Part shown: positions 42,792 through 52,397 of the stretch, piece after piece | How positions within the stretch are numbered: the first letter of the stretch is position 1 | How the letters are laid out: each line of letters opens with the position of its first letter | NCBI RefSeq assembly: GCF_004337505.1 | Contig: NZ_SJZI01000002.1 | Coordinates: 435,351-499,350, forward strand | Source: Flaviaestuariibacter flavus | GTDB taxonomy: Bacteria; Bacteroidota; Bacteroidia; Chitinophagales; Chitinophagaceae | Direction: 5' to 3' | Length of the DNA: 64,000 nucleotides | The notes under the pieces: model-generated | Seen by the model: only the letters and a program-made list of their open reading frames with translations | Told to the model about the DNA's origin: nothing | The model's database searches: none | Program-made: the position numbers and the translations under genes

Positions 42792-43601
42792 ATGGCAGAC
42801 TTCTACAAAGACAAGATCGTTGTGGTAACCGGCGGCACCGACGGCATCGGCCGCGCCCTCGTAGACGAACTGCTCGCGCGCGGCGCGCGGGTAGCCACCT
42901 GCGGCCGCAACCACGACAAGCTGTACAAGCTCCAGTCTGAATACCCCTCCTACCCGCTCCACACCTATGGCGCCGACGTGAGCGACGAGAACGCGTGCCG
43001 TGCATTCATCGAGTCAACGCTCAAGATCTACGGCGGCATCGACATACTGATCAACAATGCGGGCATCTCGATGCGCGCCCTGCTGAAGGATCTCAACACC
43101 GACGTAATGCACCGGGTGATGGACGTCAACTTTTTCGGCGCGGTTTATTGTACCCGTTATGCGCTTCCTTCGATCATCGGGCGAAAAGGAAGCATCGTAG
43201 GCGTATCGTCGATCGCGGGCTACCGAGGCCTCCCCGGCCGAAGCGGTTACTCGGCATCGAAATTCGCGCTGCAGGGATGGCTCGAAGCGATCCGCACCGA
43301 GCTGCTCGAAAGCGGGGTACATGTGATGTGGGTGTGCCCGGGATTCACGACCTCCAATATCCGCAACGCGGCCTTGAATGAGGAAGGACTGCCACAGGGA
43401 GAAAGCCCGATGGACGAAGGGCAGCTGATGCCGGCCGACGAATGCGCGCGCATCATCCTGCGCGCAATCGAAAAGCGGCGGCGCACCCGGGTGATGACCT
43501 TCACCGGTAAGCGCACCGTTTTCATGAATAAATTCTTCCCGGGATGGGCCGACCGGCTTGTGCAAAAGTTCTTCTTCAAAGACGGAAAGCTGGTTAAATA
43601 G
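42792..43601 (+). CDS. Short-chain dehydrogenase/reductase
   Basis: 269 aa classical SDR. Cofactor site VVTGGTDGIGRALVDELLAR, NNAGISM, catalytic Ser in VGVSSIAGYRG, and Tyr/Lys in YSASKFALQGWLEA. The C-terminal part (about 210-269) resembles DltE-like or retinol-dehydrogenase-like SDRs. The substrate is not determinable. Confidence 0.88.
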   Translation: MADFYKDKIVVVTGGTDGIGRALVDELLARGARVATCGRNHDKLYKLQSEYPSYPLHTYGADVSDENACRAFIESTLKIYGGIDILINNAGISMRALLKDLNTDVMHRVMDVNFFGAVYCTRYALPSIIGRKGSIVGVSSIAGYRGLPGRSGYSASKFALQGWLEAIRTELLESGVHVMWVCPGFTTSNIRNAALNEEGLPQGESPMDEGQLMPADECARIILRAIEKRRRTRVMTFTGKRTVFMNKFFPGWADRLVQKFFFKDGKLVK

Positions 43602-43692
43602 GGGCTTCGCGCGGATGGGAATAACTTGTTCACCGGAACGGATTATGCGCTTTCGCGGATATTGTTGATTTTTGGGGCTTCCACTCATCGGC

Positions 43693-44502
43693 ATGCCACT
43701 CGTAACCCTTACATCCGACATTGGCCAGCAGGATTACCTGGTGGGCGCCATCAAGGGGCGTCTGCTACGCATCAACCCCGAGTTCCGGATCATCGACATC
43801 ACCCACAGCCTCTCTCCGTTCAACTACCCGCAAGCGGCTTACGTGTGCCGGAGCGCCATCAAGAACTTCCCCGAGTTCACCTTTCACATCGTACTGATCA
43901 ACCTTTTTGAGTCGAAGCCCGACCAGCTGCTGCTGGCATATCATAACAACCAGTACGTGGTATGCGCCGACAACGGCCTGCTGGAGATGATCCTCGAGGA
44001 CCGCCCCGAAATGGTGATCGGCGTACCGCTTGAAAAGACCGCGATCAAGAATACGCTCTATTGCATCGACGTGGCTGCAAAAGCCATCACCCAACTCGTG
44101 AACGGCGAGCCGGTGCAGAACATCGGCACCCCCGACGCGGGCTATATTGAGAAAAACCCGCTCCGCCCGCTCCACGGCGAAGGCTGGATCGAGGGACATA
44201 TCATCTTCATCGATAACTTCGAGAACGTGGTGGTGAACATCACCCAGGAGCAGTTTGAGCAACAGCGCCGCGGGCGCCGCTTCAAGATCGTGTTCAAGCG
44301 CGACGAAGTGATCGACCGCATCTCGGGTTCCTATGCCGATGTGCCGCAGGGCGAAAAGCTGGTGCTGTTCAACAGCGCCGGCTACATGGAGATCGCTATC
44401 AACAAGGGCAATGCCGCCGGGCTCTTCGGGCTGCGCGGCTTCAACGAAAAGGAATCGAACCGTTTGTTTTACCAGACGGTAAAGGTTTACTTTGAGGCAT
44501 GA
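43693..44502 (+). CDS. SAM hydroxide adenosyltransferase (DUF62 family)
   Basis: 269 aa from the ATG at 43693. Family start VTLTSDIGQQDYLVGAIKG with the conserved Asp, then IIDITHSLSPFNYPQAAYV and IIFIDNFENVVVNITQEQF near the C-terminal domain. Members hydrolyse S-adenosylmethionine to adenosine and methionine; fluorinases and chlorinases are relatives, but their halide-site residues cannot be confirmed here. It overlaps the ABM gene by 4 bp (ATGA). Confidence 0.88.
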   Translation: MPLVTLTSDIGQQDYLVGAIKGRLLRINPEFRIIDITHSLSPFNYPQAAYVCRSAIKNFPEFTFHIVLINLFESKPDQLLLAYHNNQYVVCADNGLLEMILEDRPEMVIGVPLEKTAIKNTLYCIDVAAKAITQLVNGEPVQNIGTPDAGYIEKNPLRPLHGEGWIEGHIIFIDNFENVVVNITQEQFEQQRRGRRFKIVFKRDEVIDRISGSYADVPQGEKLVLFNSAGYMEIAINKGNAAGLFGLRGFNEKESNRLFYQTVKVYFEA

Positions 44503-44795
44503 TCCGCCGTGTTGTAAAGATGGTCTTCCGTCCCGAGGAGACCGACACTTTCCTTTCCTATTTCGAATCCCGTAAAGAGCGCATCCGCGGCTTCGATGGC
44601 TGCAGTCACCTCGAGCTCTGGCGCGACCACCGGGATCCGCGCATCTTTTTCACCTACAGCCACTGGGATTCGGAAGCGCACCTGGATGCGTACCGCAAGT
44701 CGGAATTCTTCGACGAAACCTGGCGTGAAACGAAAGCCAAGTTTGCGGAGAAGGCGGAGGCATGGACAGTGGATGCGCTTCATCAATTGGTCTGA
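44499..44795 (+). CDS. Antibiotic biosynthesis monooxygenase-like (ABM) protein
   Basis: 98 aa ferredoxin-like dimeric alpha-beta barrel fold: IRRVVKMVFRPEETDTFLSY, then GCSHLELWRDHRDPRIFFTY and HWDSEAHLDAYRKSEFFDETW. Overlaps the SAM hydrolase stop codon by ATGA, so it is translationally coupled. The role could be haem or small-aromatic oxidation, but this is not shown. Confidence 0.85.
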   Translation: MIRRVVKMVFRPEETDTFLSYFESRKERIRGFDGCSHLELWRDHRDPRIFFTYSHWDSEAHLDAYRKSEFFDETWRETKAKFAEKAEAWTVDALHQLV

Positions 44796-44836
44796 ACCCG
44801 CTCTTCGCCGGAAGGCAAGGAAGGAAAAGAAGCGTC

Positions 44837-44954
44837 TTTAACCGCAAAGAAAATAAGGAGCAAAGGTTTTCGCTAAGGTGACTATTCTGTTCAGCGCAAA
44901 ACCGGATTTCAATACTTTGCGTAACGCTTATTCTACTTCTTTCTTCGCGGTTAA
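44837..44954. repeat. Inverted repeat with octamer words
   Basis: Left arm TTTAACCGCAAAGAAA (44837-44852), right arm TTTCTTCGCGGTTAAA (44939-44954), complementary except one position. Inside the left arm AAG-containing words CGCAAAGA, AAATAAGG, AGCAAAGG show an 8-nt period. Confidence 0.55.
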
Positions 44955-44993
44955 AAAACCTTGGCGTCCTTTAAAACCTTCCAGCGTCCAAAA

Positions 44994-45028
44994 AATCCGA
45001 CATCGGACGCCCGAGCTCCTAATATCCT
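44994..45028 (+). repeat. Heptamer array of the GATGTCG family (5 degenerate units)
   Basis: AATCCGA, CATCGGA, CGCCCGA, GCTCCTA, ATATCCT in 7-nt register; in reverse complement the words are of the GATGTCG type seen at 23058 and 57946. Confidence 0.5.
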
Positions 45029-45075
45029 TTAACAAATCGGGGATAGCTTTTCGGTTTAATTTAGGCCCTTCCCTA

Positions 45076-45083
45076 TATTTTTG
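45076..45083 (+). promoter_or_regulatory. -7 box of the GT117 gene
   Basis: TATTTTTG, 42 nt upstream of the ATG at 45126. Confidence 0.6.
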
Positions 45084-45125
45084 CCAGATTCCGCGAAAAC
45101 CGTGTACTAACAACCATTACACTGT

Positions 45126-48100
45126 ATGAACTTTAAGAAAGTCAACAACCTGACCGGCTGGGCCGTGTGCTTTATCGCCTCGCTGGTTTACATTCTCACA
45201 GCTGAAAAATCCGGTTCCTTTTGGGATTGCGGCGAGTTTGTATCTACCGCCTACAAGCTGCAGCTGCCGCACCCCCCAGGCGCTCCCGTATTTACCCTGC
45301 TCGGGCGCTTCTTCATTATCCTCTTCGGCGACAACCCCGCCACCGCCGCCAAGGCCGTCAACATCATGAATGCCCTGGCCTCCGGCTTTACCATCCTGTT
45401 CCTTTTCTGGACCATCACGCACTTCGCGCGCAAGCTGATGATCGGTTTCGCGGAAGAGCCCAACGGCCCCCAAACCGGCACCATCATGGGCGCCGGCGTG
45501 GTAGGGGCCCTGGCTTATACGTTCACCGACTCTTTCTGGTACAGCGCCGTTGAAGGTGAAGTGTATGCGCTCTCCTCCTTCTTCACCGCCATCATGTTCT
45601 GGGCGATGCTCAAGTGGGAACGCGCCGACATCGCCGCCGGCACCGACCGACAGCTGCGCAACTATGCCGACCGCTGGATCGTATTCATCGCCTTCCTCGC
45701 CGGTCTCGCCATCGGTGTGCACCTGCTCGGCCTGCTCACCATCCCCGCGATAGTGATGATCTACTACTACCGCCGCTATGAGTACACCCAGAAAGGTGCA
45801 ATCCTGGCCTTTATCATCGGTTGCATCATCACCGGTGTTATCCAGGTGGCTGTTATCCAGTGGACTGTGAAGTTCGCGGGTAAGTTCGACGTCTTGTTCG
45901 TCAACTCCTTCGGCCTGCCTTTCTTTACGGGCTTTGTAATCTTCTTCCTGCTGCTGGCACTGGGCGTCTGGTGGGGCCTCCGCGTGGCTTCCCGTAACCA
46001 CTGGTCCTTTCTCCGCCTCGGCCTCTGGTCGTTCATCTTCCTGATGCTGGGTTATTCGCTCTATGCCACCACAATGATCCGCTCGAACGCCAACCCGGGC
46101 ATCGACATGAACAACGTGGACAACCCGATGAGCCTGAATTACTACCTGGGCCGCGAACAATATGGCTCGGCGCCGCTTATTTACGGTCCGCACTTCATGG
46201 CCGAAATGAAGCGCGACGAAAACGGCCAGGCTGTTTTGAAGGAAGGTGAAATGAAGTACACCCGGGGCAAGGACCGCTACATCGAAACCGGCCGCTCGCA
46301 GGAGCCCCAATATGAAAGCCGCGACGAGATGCTCTTCCCGCGCGTGTGGGACCGCAGCAACGACCAGGGCCATGCCGATGCCTACGCACAGTGGCTCGGC
46401 CTCGAGCGCACCGGCGACGGCACCTACGAAGCCCCAACCTTCGCCAACAATATCCGTTGGTTCATGCAGTACCAGATGGGCCATATGTACTGGCGCTACT
46501 TTATGTGGAACTTCGCCGGCCGCCAGAACGACATCCAGGGCGACGGCAATCACCGCGACGGCAACTGGATCTCCGGTATCGGCGCCATCGACAACACCCG
46601 CCTCGGAGACCAGTCGAAGATGCCCGAAAGCATCCGCCACAATAAGGCCAACAACAAGCTCCTGCTCCTCCCCTTCCTGCTCGGCGTGTTTGGCTGCGTC
46701 TATCATTTCATGAAGGACCGCCGCGACTGGATCGTGTCTTTCCTGCTCTTCTTCTTCACCGGCATCGCCATCGTGCTGTACCTCAACCAGCCGGGCAACC
46801 AGCCCCGTGAGCGCGACTATGCCTATGCCGGCTCCTTCTATGCCTGGTGTATCTGGGTTGGTCTTGCCGTGGTAGGCTTTGTACGGATGGCCCGCGAGCG
46901 TGCCGACAAGAGCAGCCTCATGAACGCCCTGCTTTACGGCGGTGTCGCCACCTTTGTGATCACGCTCTGGTCGAATGCGACGGTGCCGCTGGGTCCGGGC
47001 CTCGGCACGGCGATGATGGCCACCCTGCTTTACGCTGTGCTGGTTGGTATCATCTTCTTTGTGGTACGCGCGGTATCGGGCAACGGCCCCCGCCTCGCCC
47101 CCGCCGCCGTGGGCCTTGCTACGCTGCTGTGCGCCTCCGCACCCATCGTGATGGCCTCGCAGGAGTGGGATGACCACGACCGCAGCAACAAGGTGCTGGC
47201 ACCCGACCTCGCCCGCGATTACCTCGAGAGCTGCGCGCCCAACGCTATCCTCTTCACTTTCGGTGACAACGATACCTATCCCCTTTGGTATATCCAGGAA
47301 ACGGAAGGCGTGCGCCCCGACATCCGCATTATCAACACCAGCCTCCTCGGTATCGACTGGTATGTAAACCAGATGCGCTACAAGGTCAACGAAAGCGCCC
47401 CGATAGACGTGGTGTGGACACCCGAGCAGATCGCCGGTCTCTCCTACATCATGTACCAGCCTTCCGGTGCCAGCGCGGCTCCCGCCGACCTGCTTACCGT
47501 GATGCGCGACCGCGTCGGACCCCAGCTGAATAACGAAGACAAGGCGAACGTTCAGGCCGTATTCCAGAACAAGAAGTTCATCATCCCGGTGAACGAGGCC
47601 GCTGTGCGTGCCAATGGTACCGTCAATGCCAACGATGTCGTGTTGCCGCAGCTTCAGCTCGACATTCCCGAGGCCCGCAATTACCTGACGCTCGACCAGA
47701 TGACGATCCTCAACGTGATCGCCGCCAACGCCGCCAAGGGCTGGCAGCGCCCGATCTACTTCACCTCCCCCTACGGCGAGCTCGGCTTCGGCCAGTACCT
47801 GCGCAAGGACGGCCTCACCTATCGCCTGGTGCCGGTGCAGAACACCTTCCCGCAGCAAAACTGGACCGTTGACCAGGCCCTCCGCGGCACAGCCATCCGC
47901 GACAACAACTCCGACTGGATGTATAAAGTGATGATGGAGAAGTTCCGCGGCGGCAATGCCAACCAAGCCGGCGTCTACTTCGACGAGGAAAACCGCCGGC
48001 ACCTGCTGACGATCCGCGCTACCTATGCCGAGCTGGCCGGCAACCTGGCCGACAAAGGCGACAAGGCCCGCGCACAGCAGGCCCTCAACAAGCTGGAAAG

Positions 48101-48455
48101 CCTGATCCAGCCTGCACAGATGCCCTATGCCATGGTAAGCCGCTACAGCAGCCACAACCAGACCGGCCTTATCTACCTGGAGGCTGCCTATAAGGCAGGC
48201 AACCTGCAGCTTGCCCAAAAGCTCAAGGCCGCACTGGAAAAAGACATGCGTGAGCAGAAGTCCTATTACGAGTATATCAAGAACGAGCGCGGCGACGCAT
48301 ACAACTACATCGCCCGCGAAGATGATATCAACAATTTTATGCTCGAGCAGTTGCTGCCGGCCATTGAGCGTCGCTACAACCCGGCTGCCGCTCCCGCGCC
48401 GGAGAAGATCCAGCCCCACGCGCAGGGGCAAGCCGCCGACACGACACGTCATTAA
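45126..48455 (+). CDS. DUF2723/GT117 membrane glycosyltransferase
   Basis: 1109 aa. The opening LTGWAVCFIASLVYILTAE and the motif FWDCGEFVSTAYKLQLPHPPG (split here: FWDCGEF then PHPPGAP) are diagnostic of DUF2723, a GT-C type family (GT117) proposed to attach sugars to periplasmic proteins. About 12 membrane helices span residues 10-660, separated by a large insertion (about 315-500) with LGREQYGSAP and PRVWDRSND. The C-terminal 400 residues are periplasmic with helical repeats (about 960-1090). It is probably monocistronic, with its own terminator. Confidence 0.92.
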   Translation: MNFKKVNNLTGWAVCFIASLVYILTAEKSGSFWDCGEFVSTAYKLQLPHPPGAPVFTLLGRFFIILFGDNPATAAKAVNIMNALASGFTILFLFWTITHFARKLMIGFAEEPNGPQTGTIMGAGVVGALAYTFTDSFWYSAVEGEVYALSSFFTAIMFWAMLKWERADIAAGTDRQLRNYADRWIVFIAFLAGLAIGVHLLGLLTIPAIVMIYYYRRYEYTQKGAILAFIIGCIITGVIQVAVIQWTVKFAGKFDVLFVNSFGLPFFTGFVIFFLLLALGVWWGLRVASRNHWSFLRLGLWSFIFLMLGYSLYATTMIRSNANPGIDMNNVDNPMSLNYYLGREQYGSAPLIYGPHFMAEMKRDENGQAVLKEGEMKYTRGKDRYIETGRSQEPQYESRDEMLFPRVWDRSNDQGHADAYAQWLGLERTGDGTYEAPTFANNIRWFMQYQMGHMYWRYFMWNFAGRQNDIQGDGNHRDGNWISGIGAIDNTRLGDQSKMPESIRHNKANNKLLLLPFLLGVFGCVYHFMKDRRDWIVSFLLFFFTGIAIVLYLNQPGNQPRERDYAYAGSFYAWCIWVGLAVVGFVRMARERADKSSLMNALLYGGVATFVITLWSNATVPLGPGLGTAMMATLLYAVLVGIIFFVVRAVSGNGPRLAPAAVGLATLLCASAPIVMASQEWDDHDRSNKVLAPDLARDYLESCAPNAILFTFGDNDTYPLWYIQETEGVRPDIRIINTSLLGIDWYVNQMRYKVNESAPIDVVWTPEQIAGLSYIMYQPSGASAAPADLLTVMRDRVGPQLNNEDKANVQAVFQNKKFIIPVNEAAVRANGTVNANDVVLPQLQLDIPEARNYLTLDQMTILNVIAANAAKGWQRPIYFTSPYGELGFGQYLRKDGLTYRLVPVQNTFPQQNWTVDQALRGTAIRDNNSDWMYKVMMEKFRGGNANQAGVYFDEENRRHLLTIRATYAELAGNLADKGDKARAQQALNKLESLIQPAQMPYAMVSRYSSHNQTGLIYLEAAYKAGNLQLAQKLKAALEKDMREQKSYYEYIKNERGDAYNYIAREDDINNFMLEQLLPAIERRYNPAAAPAPEKIQPHAQGQAADTTRH

Positions 48456-48473
48456 TTTTCAATAAAAACAGAC

Positions 48474-48502
48474 AAACCCTCCGGCCTCCCGGAGGGTTTT
48501 TT
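48474..48502 (+). terminator. Terminator of the GT117 gene
   Basis: 11-bp stem AAACCCTCCGG / CCGGAGGGTTT, loop CCTC, with T-run. Confidence 0.9.
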
Positions 48503-48556
48503 CTTAACAGAACCGGAAGCAGGGTGAAATTGGTTTTGGTGTAGCTTGTACCCCTT

Positions 48557-49654
48557 ATGCAAGGATTTCACTTTACCCGCTTCGACCCCAACGAGCAGGG
48601 AAAGACCCGCTTCGAGCAACTGCTGGACCTGTTCATGCAACTGCTCACCTACACCAGCGGCGATGTCGGCGAAGCCCTGCAGTGGCTCAATGAGCTCGAC
48701 AAGCAATACGAGCTTACCGACCCCGAATACGGCATGGGCGACTTCATCGACGACCTCAGGGAAAAGGGATATATCACCGAGGAAAACCAGCAGGGCGAGA
48801 TCCGGATCACGCCCAAAACCGAGCAGGGCATCCGCAAGCGGAGCCTCGAGGAGATTTTCGGTAAATTGACGAAAGCGCGTGCCGGAGAGCACAACACCTT
48901 CAAGCCCGGCCAGGGCGACGAGCAGAGCCCCAACACCCGGCCGTTCCAGTTTGGCGACATGCTGGAGCAGATCGACTTCACCGAATCGATCCGCACGGCG
49001 CAGATCAACCACGGGCTCGATGCCTTTTCGATGAGCGAGGACGACCTCCAGATCCGCGAGAACGACTTCAAAGCCCAAACGTCGACGGTGCTGATGATCG
49101 ATATTTCGCACTCGATGATCCTCTATGGTGAGGACCGCATCACGCCGGCAAAAAAGGTAGCGATGGCACTGAGTGAGCTGATCACCACCAAATACCCCAA
49201 AGACACACTCGACATCGTGGTGTTCGGCAACGACGCCTGGCCGGTGGAGATCAAAGACCTGCCCTACCTGCAGGTGGGCCCCTACCATACCAATACGGTG
49301 GCCGGCCTGGAGCTTGCCATGGACATCCTGCGGCGGCGCAAGAATCCCAACAAGCAGATCTTCATGATCACCGACGGCAAGCCTACCTGCCTGAAGATCG
49401 GTAAACGCTACTACAAGAACTCCTTCGGTCTTGACCGCAAGGTGACGAGCCGCTGCATGAACCTGGCCGCGCAGTGCAAGAAGCTGAAGATCCCGATCAC
49501 CACGTTTATGATCGCCACGGACCCTTACCTCCAGCGTTTCGTGCAGGAATTTACGGAAACCAACAACGGCAAGGCTTTCTTCGCTTCGCTCGACAAGCTC
49601 GGCGCCTTTATCTTCCGCGACTTCGAAAGCGGCAAGCGCAAAACCCTCTATTGA
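48557..49654 (+). CDS. VWA-domain protein (partner of AAA+ ATPase)
   Basis: 365 aa, cytoplasmic. N-terminal helical domain (about 1-140) of unknown function, then von Willebrand A domain with an intact MIDAS (VLMIDISHSMILYGED, about 180-195; TDGKPT further on). VWA proteins of this sort act with a MoxR/chelatase-like AAA+ ATPase, which is encoded 107 bp downstream. The TGA stop codon doubles as the start of a heptamer array. Confidence 0.88.
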   Translation: MQGFHFTRFDPNEQGKTRFEQLLDLFMQLLTYTSGDVGEALQWLNELDKQYELTDPEYGMGDFIDDLREKGYITEENQQGEIRITPKTEQGIRKRSLEEIFGKLTKARAGEHNTFKPGQGDEQSPNTRPFQFGDMLEQIDFTESIRTAQINHGLDAFSMSEDDLQIRENDFKAQTSTVLMIDISHSMILYGEDRITPAKKVAMALSELITTKYPKDTLDIVVFGNDAWPVEIKDLPYLQVGPYHTNTVAGLELAMDILRRRKNPNKQIFMITDGKPTCLKIGKRYYKNSFGLDRKVTSRCMNLAAQCKKLKIPITTFMIATDPYLQRFVQEFTETNNGKAFFASLDKLGAFIFRDFESGKRKTLY

Positions 49655-49694
49655 ATATCGAATTTCGAATAACGAATAACGAATAACGAATATG
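49653..49694 (+). repeat. GAATAWC heptamer array (6 units)
   Basis: GAATATC, GAATTTC, GAATAAC x3, GAATATG in strict 7-nt register, starting at the GA of the VWA gene's TGA stop. It is the cleanest example in the window. Confidence 0.85.
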
Positions 49695-49761
49695 GAACGC
49701 AGGCATCAATGCAACACGTGCCTATCCTGCGGCCCGATAACGAAAAGGACTAAGAACAAAA

Positions 49762-51288
49762 ATGGACACCAAGCACATTAACACGATTGGCGAGCTCAAA
49801 GAAAGCGGCTACCAACCTAAAAGCATTAAAGAAGAGATCCGCCGGAACCTGATCGGGAAACTGCAGCAGAAAGCAGAAACATTCAGCGGCATTGTCGGCT
49901 ATGAAGAAACCGTTATTCCCGACGTCGAGCGCGCGCTCCTGAGCAAACACAATATCCTATTCCTGGGACTGCGCGGCCAGGCGAAAACGCGGATGGCGCG
50001 GCAGATGACGGAGCTGCTTGACGAATGGATCCCGGTCATCGCGGGCTCCGATATCAACGACGACCCGCTCAACCCCATTTCGCGGCACTCGCGCGAGCTG
50101 ATCGCGGAGAAGGGCGACGCCACGCCGATTGAATGGATGCACCGCTCGCAGCGCTACGGCGAAAAGCTGGCGACACCCGATGTGAGCGTGGCCGACCTGA
50201 TCGGCGACGTAGACCCGATCAAGGCCGCCAACCTGCGGCTATCCTTCGCCGACGAGCGGGTGATCCATTATGGCATCATCCCGAAGAGCAACCGCGGCAT
50301 CTTTGTCATCAACGAACTGCCCGACCTGCAGGCACGCATCCAGGTGGCGCTGTTCAACATACTCGAAGAAGGCGACGTACAGATCCGCGGATTCAAGCTC
50401 CGCCTGCCGCTTGATATCCTCTTTGTTTTCACGGCCAACCCGGAAGACTATACCAACCGCGGCTCTATTGTTACACCGCTCAAAGACCGCATTCAGAGCC
50501 AGATCCTGACACACTACCCGAAAGATATCGAGCACGCGCTGGCGATTACCGAGCAGGAGGCAGACGTGGAGCCGGCGCAAAAAGAGCTGGTGCAGGTATC
50601 CGACCTGGTGAAGCGCCTCATCGAGCAGGTAGCCTTCGAGGCAAGAGCGTCTGAATTCGTGGACAAGAAGAGCGGTGTTTCCGCGCGGCTCACCATCTCC
50701 GCATTCGAGAACGCCGTGAGCGCAGCCGAGCGGCGCGCACTCGTCAACCGCGAAGAAGCAACCCAGGTGTGGATCTCCGACCTGGTGGGCATCATTCCGT
50801 CAATCACCGGCAAGATTGAACTGGTATACGAAGGCGAGCAGGAAGGCCCTTACCAGGTGGGGATGAACCTGCTCAACAAGGCCATCCGAACACAGTTCAT
50901 TCAATATTTTCCCAACCCCGAAACACTGAAGAAGCGCGCACCTAAAAAAGGCGCTGCTCCGGAAACGGTGGATAATCCTTACCGCGCCATCATTAACTGG
51001 TTTGACCGCGGCAACCACGTCAACCTGCTGTTCTCTTTATCCGACCGGGAAAAGATCAACGGGCTCTATTCCGTCGACGGGCTGCATGCGCTGGTGAAAA
51101 AACTGTTTCCGCAAGGCTCTGAAAAGGAAACGGCCCTGCTGATGGAGTTCGTACTGCACGGGCTCGCGGCTTTCTCCCTGATCAGCAAGAAGATACTGGA
51201 GACATCGGTGGAGTTTAAGGACCTGATGGGCAGCATGTTCACCATGCCCTCCGCCGACGATGAAGAGGAAGACGAAGATTTCAACTAG
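49762..51288 (+). CDS. AAA+ ATPase, magnesium-chelatase/MoxR-like
   Basis: 508 aa. Walker A-like FLGLRGQAKTRMARQM (about 69-84), Walker B region IFVINELPDLQARIQVALF (about 180-198) and sensor segment PLDILFVFTANPEDYTNRGS (about 214-233). The C-terminal half is a lid and a helical extension unlike classical BchI. Works with VWA proteins in metal insertion or complex remodelling; the target is unknown. A strong terminator closes the unit. Confidence 0.88.
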   Translation: MDTKHINTIGELKESGYQPKSIKEEIRRNLIGKLQQKAETFSGIVGYEETVIPDVERALLSKHNILFLGLRGQAKTRMARQMTELLDEWIPVIAGSDINDDPLNPISRHSRELIAEKGDATPIEWMHRSQRYGEKLATPDVSVADLIGDVDPIKAANLRLSFADERVIHYGIIPKSNRGIFVINELPDLQARIQVALFNILEEGDVQIRGFKLRLPLDILFVFTANPEDYTNRGSIVTPLKDRIQSQILTHYPKDIEHALAITEQEADVEPAQKELVQVSDLVKRLIEQVAFEARASEFVDKKSGVSARLTISAFENAVSAAERRALVNREEATQVWISDLVGIIPSITGKIELVYEGEQEGPYQVGMNLLNKAIRTQFIQYFPNPETLKKRAPKKGAAPETVDNPYRAIINWFDRGNHVNLLFSLSDREKINGLYSVDGLHALVKKLFPQGSEKETALLMEFVLHGLAAFSLISKKILETSVEFKDLMGSMFTMPSADDEEEDEDFN

Positions 51289-51300
51289 GCAAACTAAAAA

Positions 51301-51332
51301 GGCGCGGCTTTAATTCAGCCGCGCCTTTTTTA
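51301..51332 (+). terminator. Terminator of the AAA+ gene
   Basis: 9-bp GC stem GGCGCGGCT / AGCCGCGCC with loop TTAATTC, A-run before, T-run after, serving both convergent genes. Confidence 0.9.
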
Positions 51333-51354
51333 TACATACAACTGCCGGCCGGCG

Positions 51355-51846
51355 TTAAAACGCGTAGCCGAAAGAGATGCCGCCGTAATAAGGAAAAAAT
51401 CCTTCGCTCGTAAACAGGGGATTGATGGCCGCCCGGAACATAAAGCCGCCTTCTTTCGGTTGCAGGCGGTATCCGAAGTTCAGATGCCCGAACGTTCCCG
51501 TGAAGCGGTTCGGGTCTTCGTAGAAAAAGTCCGACTTGTAGTCGACCACGGTAACGCCGGCCCCCAATTCGAAGTAGTGGCGCTGATCTTTTGAAAGCAG
51601 GTAGTTAACGCCTACCGGCACCAGCAGCAGACGCTCGCCGCTGATGTTGAAATAGCCAACGCCGGCACGGCCGCCGATCCCGCCGTCTTTTTTCGTAAAG
51701 CGGGAGTCGAAGTTGACCGAGGTAAGGCCAGGACCGCCCAGTTCTACAAAAACACTTTTTGCAGCGTGCTGGGCAGCTACCCCCGCAGCACTACTGGTAA
51801 GCAGTAAACCGGTAAGTAATGCAATGCAGATCGTTTTGTTTTTCAT
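51355..51846 (-). CDS. Small outer-membrane beta-barrel-like protein
   Basis: 163 aa with signal peptide MKNKTICIALLTGLLLTSSAAGVAA. Strand-rich with alternating aromatic residues and a terminal strand YYGGISFGYAF typical of beta-barrels. Family not recognised; annotated as hypothetical OMP-like. Confidence 0.65.
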   Translation of the reverse strand: MKNKTICIALLTGLLLTSSAAGVAAQHAAKSVFVELGGPGLTSVNFDSRFTKKDGGIGGRAGVGYFNISGERLLLVPVGVNYLLSKDQRHYFELGAGVTVVDYKSDFFYEDPNRFTGTFGHLNFGYRLQPKEGGFMFRAAINPLFTSEGFFPYYGGISFGYAF

Positions 51847-51944
51847 AATCCTATGACTATTGCCGCGCTACTAATGATGCAGCAATGTTAATAAAGAAAT
51901 GTAAAAATCAGAAGACCGGGGCTATTACGGGGCGATGACCAGAA

Positions 51945-52340
51945 TCAGTTTACCTGCACGGTATCGGCCTTGAAAGGTGTAGCGCCGTTGTAATAACGAA
52001 GTATATATTGTCCTGCCGTCGGCGTCGGAATAGAAACGGTTGTGTCTACCTGTACGAGTACTTCGGCGCAGGCTACATTACCCCGCAGCACGGTGCCGCG
52101 TGAACGGATTGCAAATTCACGCGCGGCGGTGGCCTGTACCTCCATCTTTTCAAACCGGTAACAGGCGTTGGGCCCGTAGCTGACCACGCGGGAAAGGATC
52201 GGCTCGCCCTGTGCGCGGGTAGCCGGGGCTTGTGTGGACGTAATGGTGAAGTTGGCAGCCTCGCGGAAGTTGGTTTCTTCGCTTTTCCTGCAGCCGGCAA
52301 ACAGAAGCGCCCCGCCAAGGAGATACATTGCGTAGTTCAT
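51945..52340 (-). CDS. Lipoprotein of unknown function
   Basis: 131 aa from the ATG at 52340 (an ATG 21 bp upstream is possible). Lipobox LFAGC followed by RKSEETNFREAANF. The rest is beta-rich with two further cysteines (ACYRFE, NVACAEVLV) that may form a disulfide. No family recognised; 57 bp downstream of murB on the same strand. Confidence 0.6.
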   Translation of the reverse strand: MNYAMYLLGGALLFAGCRKSEETNFREAANFTITSTQAPATRAQGEPILSRVVSYGPNACYRFEKMEVQATAAREFAIRSRGTVLRGNVACAEVLVQVDTTVSIPTPTAGQYILRYYNGATPFKADTVQVN

Positions 52341-52397
52341 GGTGTTTTTCTTTCCTGACACCTTGAGCTTCCCCGGCGTTGCACCAGCAGGGAAACA

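Larger units (their letters stand above)
44796..45125. other. 330-bp intergenic region with inverted repeat and array
   Basis: No gene. It contains an inverted pair (TTTAACCGCAAAGAAA at 44837 against TTTCTTCGCGGTTAAA at about 44939-44954), the heptamer array 44994-45028, and the -7 box of the GT117 gene (45076-45083). Confidence 0.6.

Noticed and set aside
45117..48452. 1111-codon open frame on the minus strand opposite the GT117 gene
   Set aside because: It mirrors the plus-strand gene almost end to end, has no family motif, and is explained by GC-rich codon positions. The plus-strand product has membrane helices and DUF2723 motifs.
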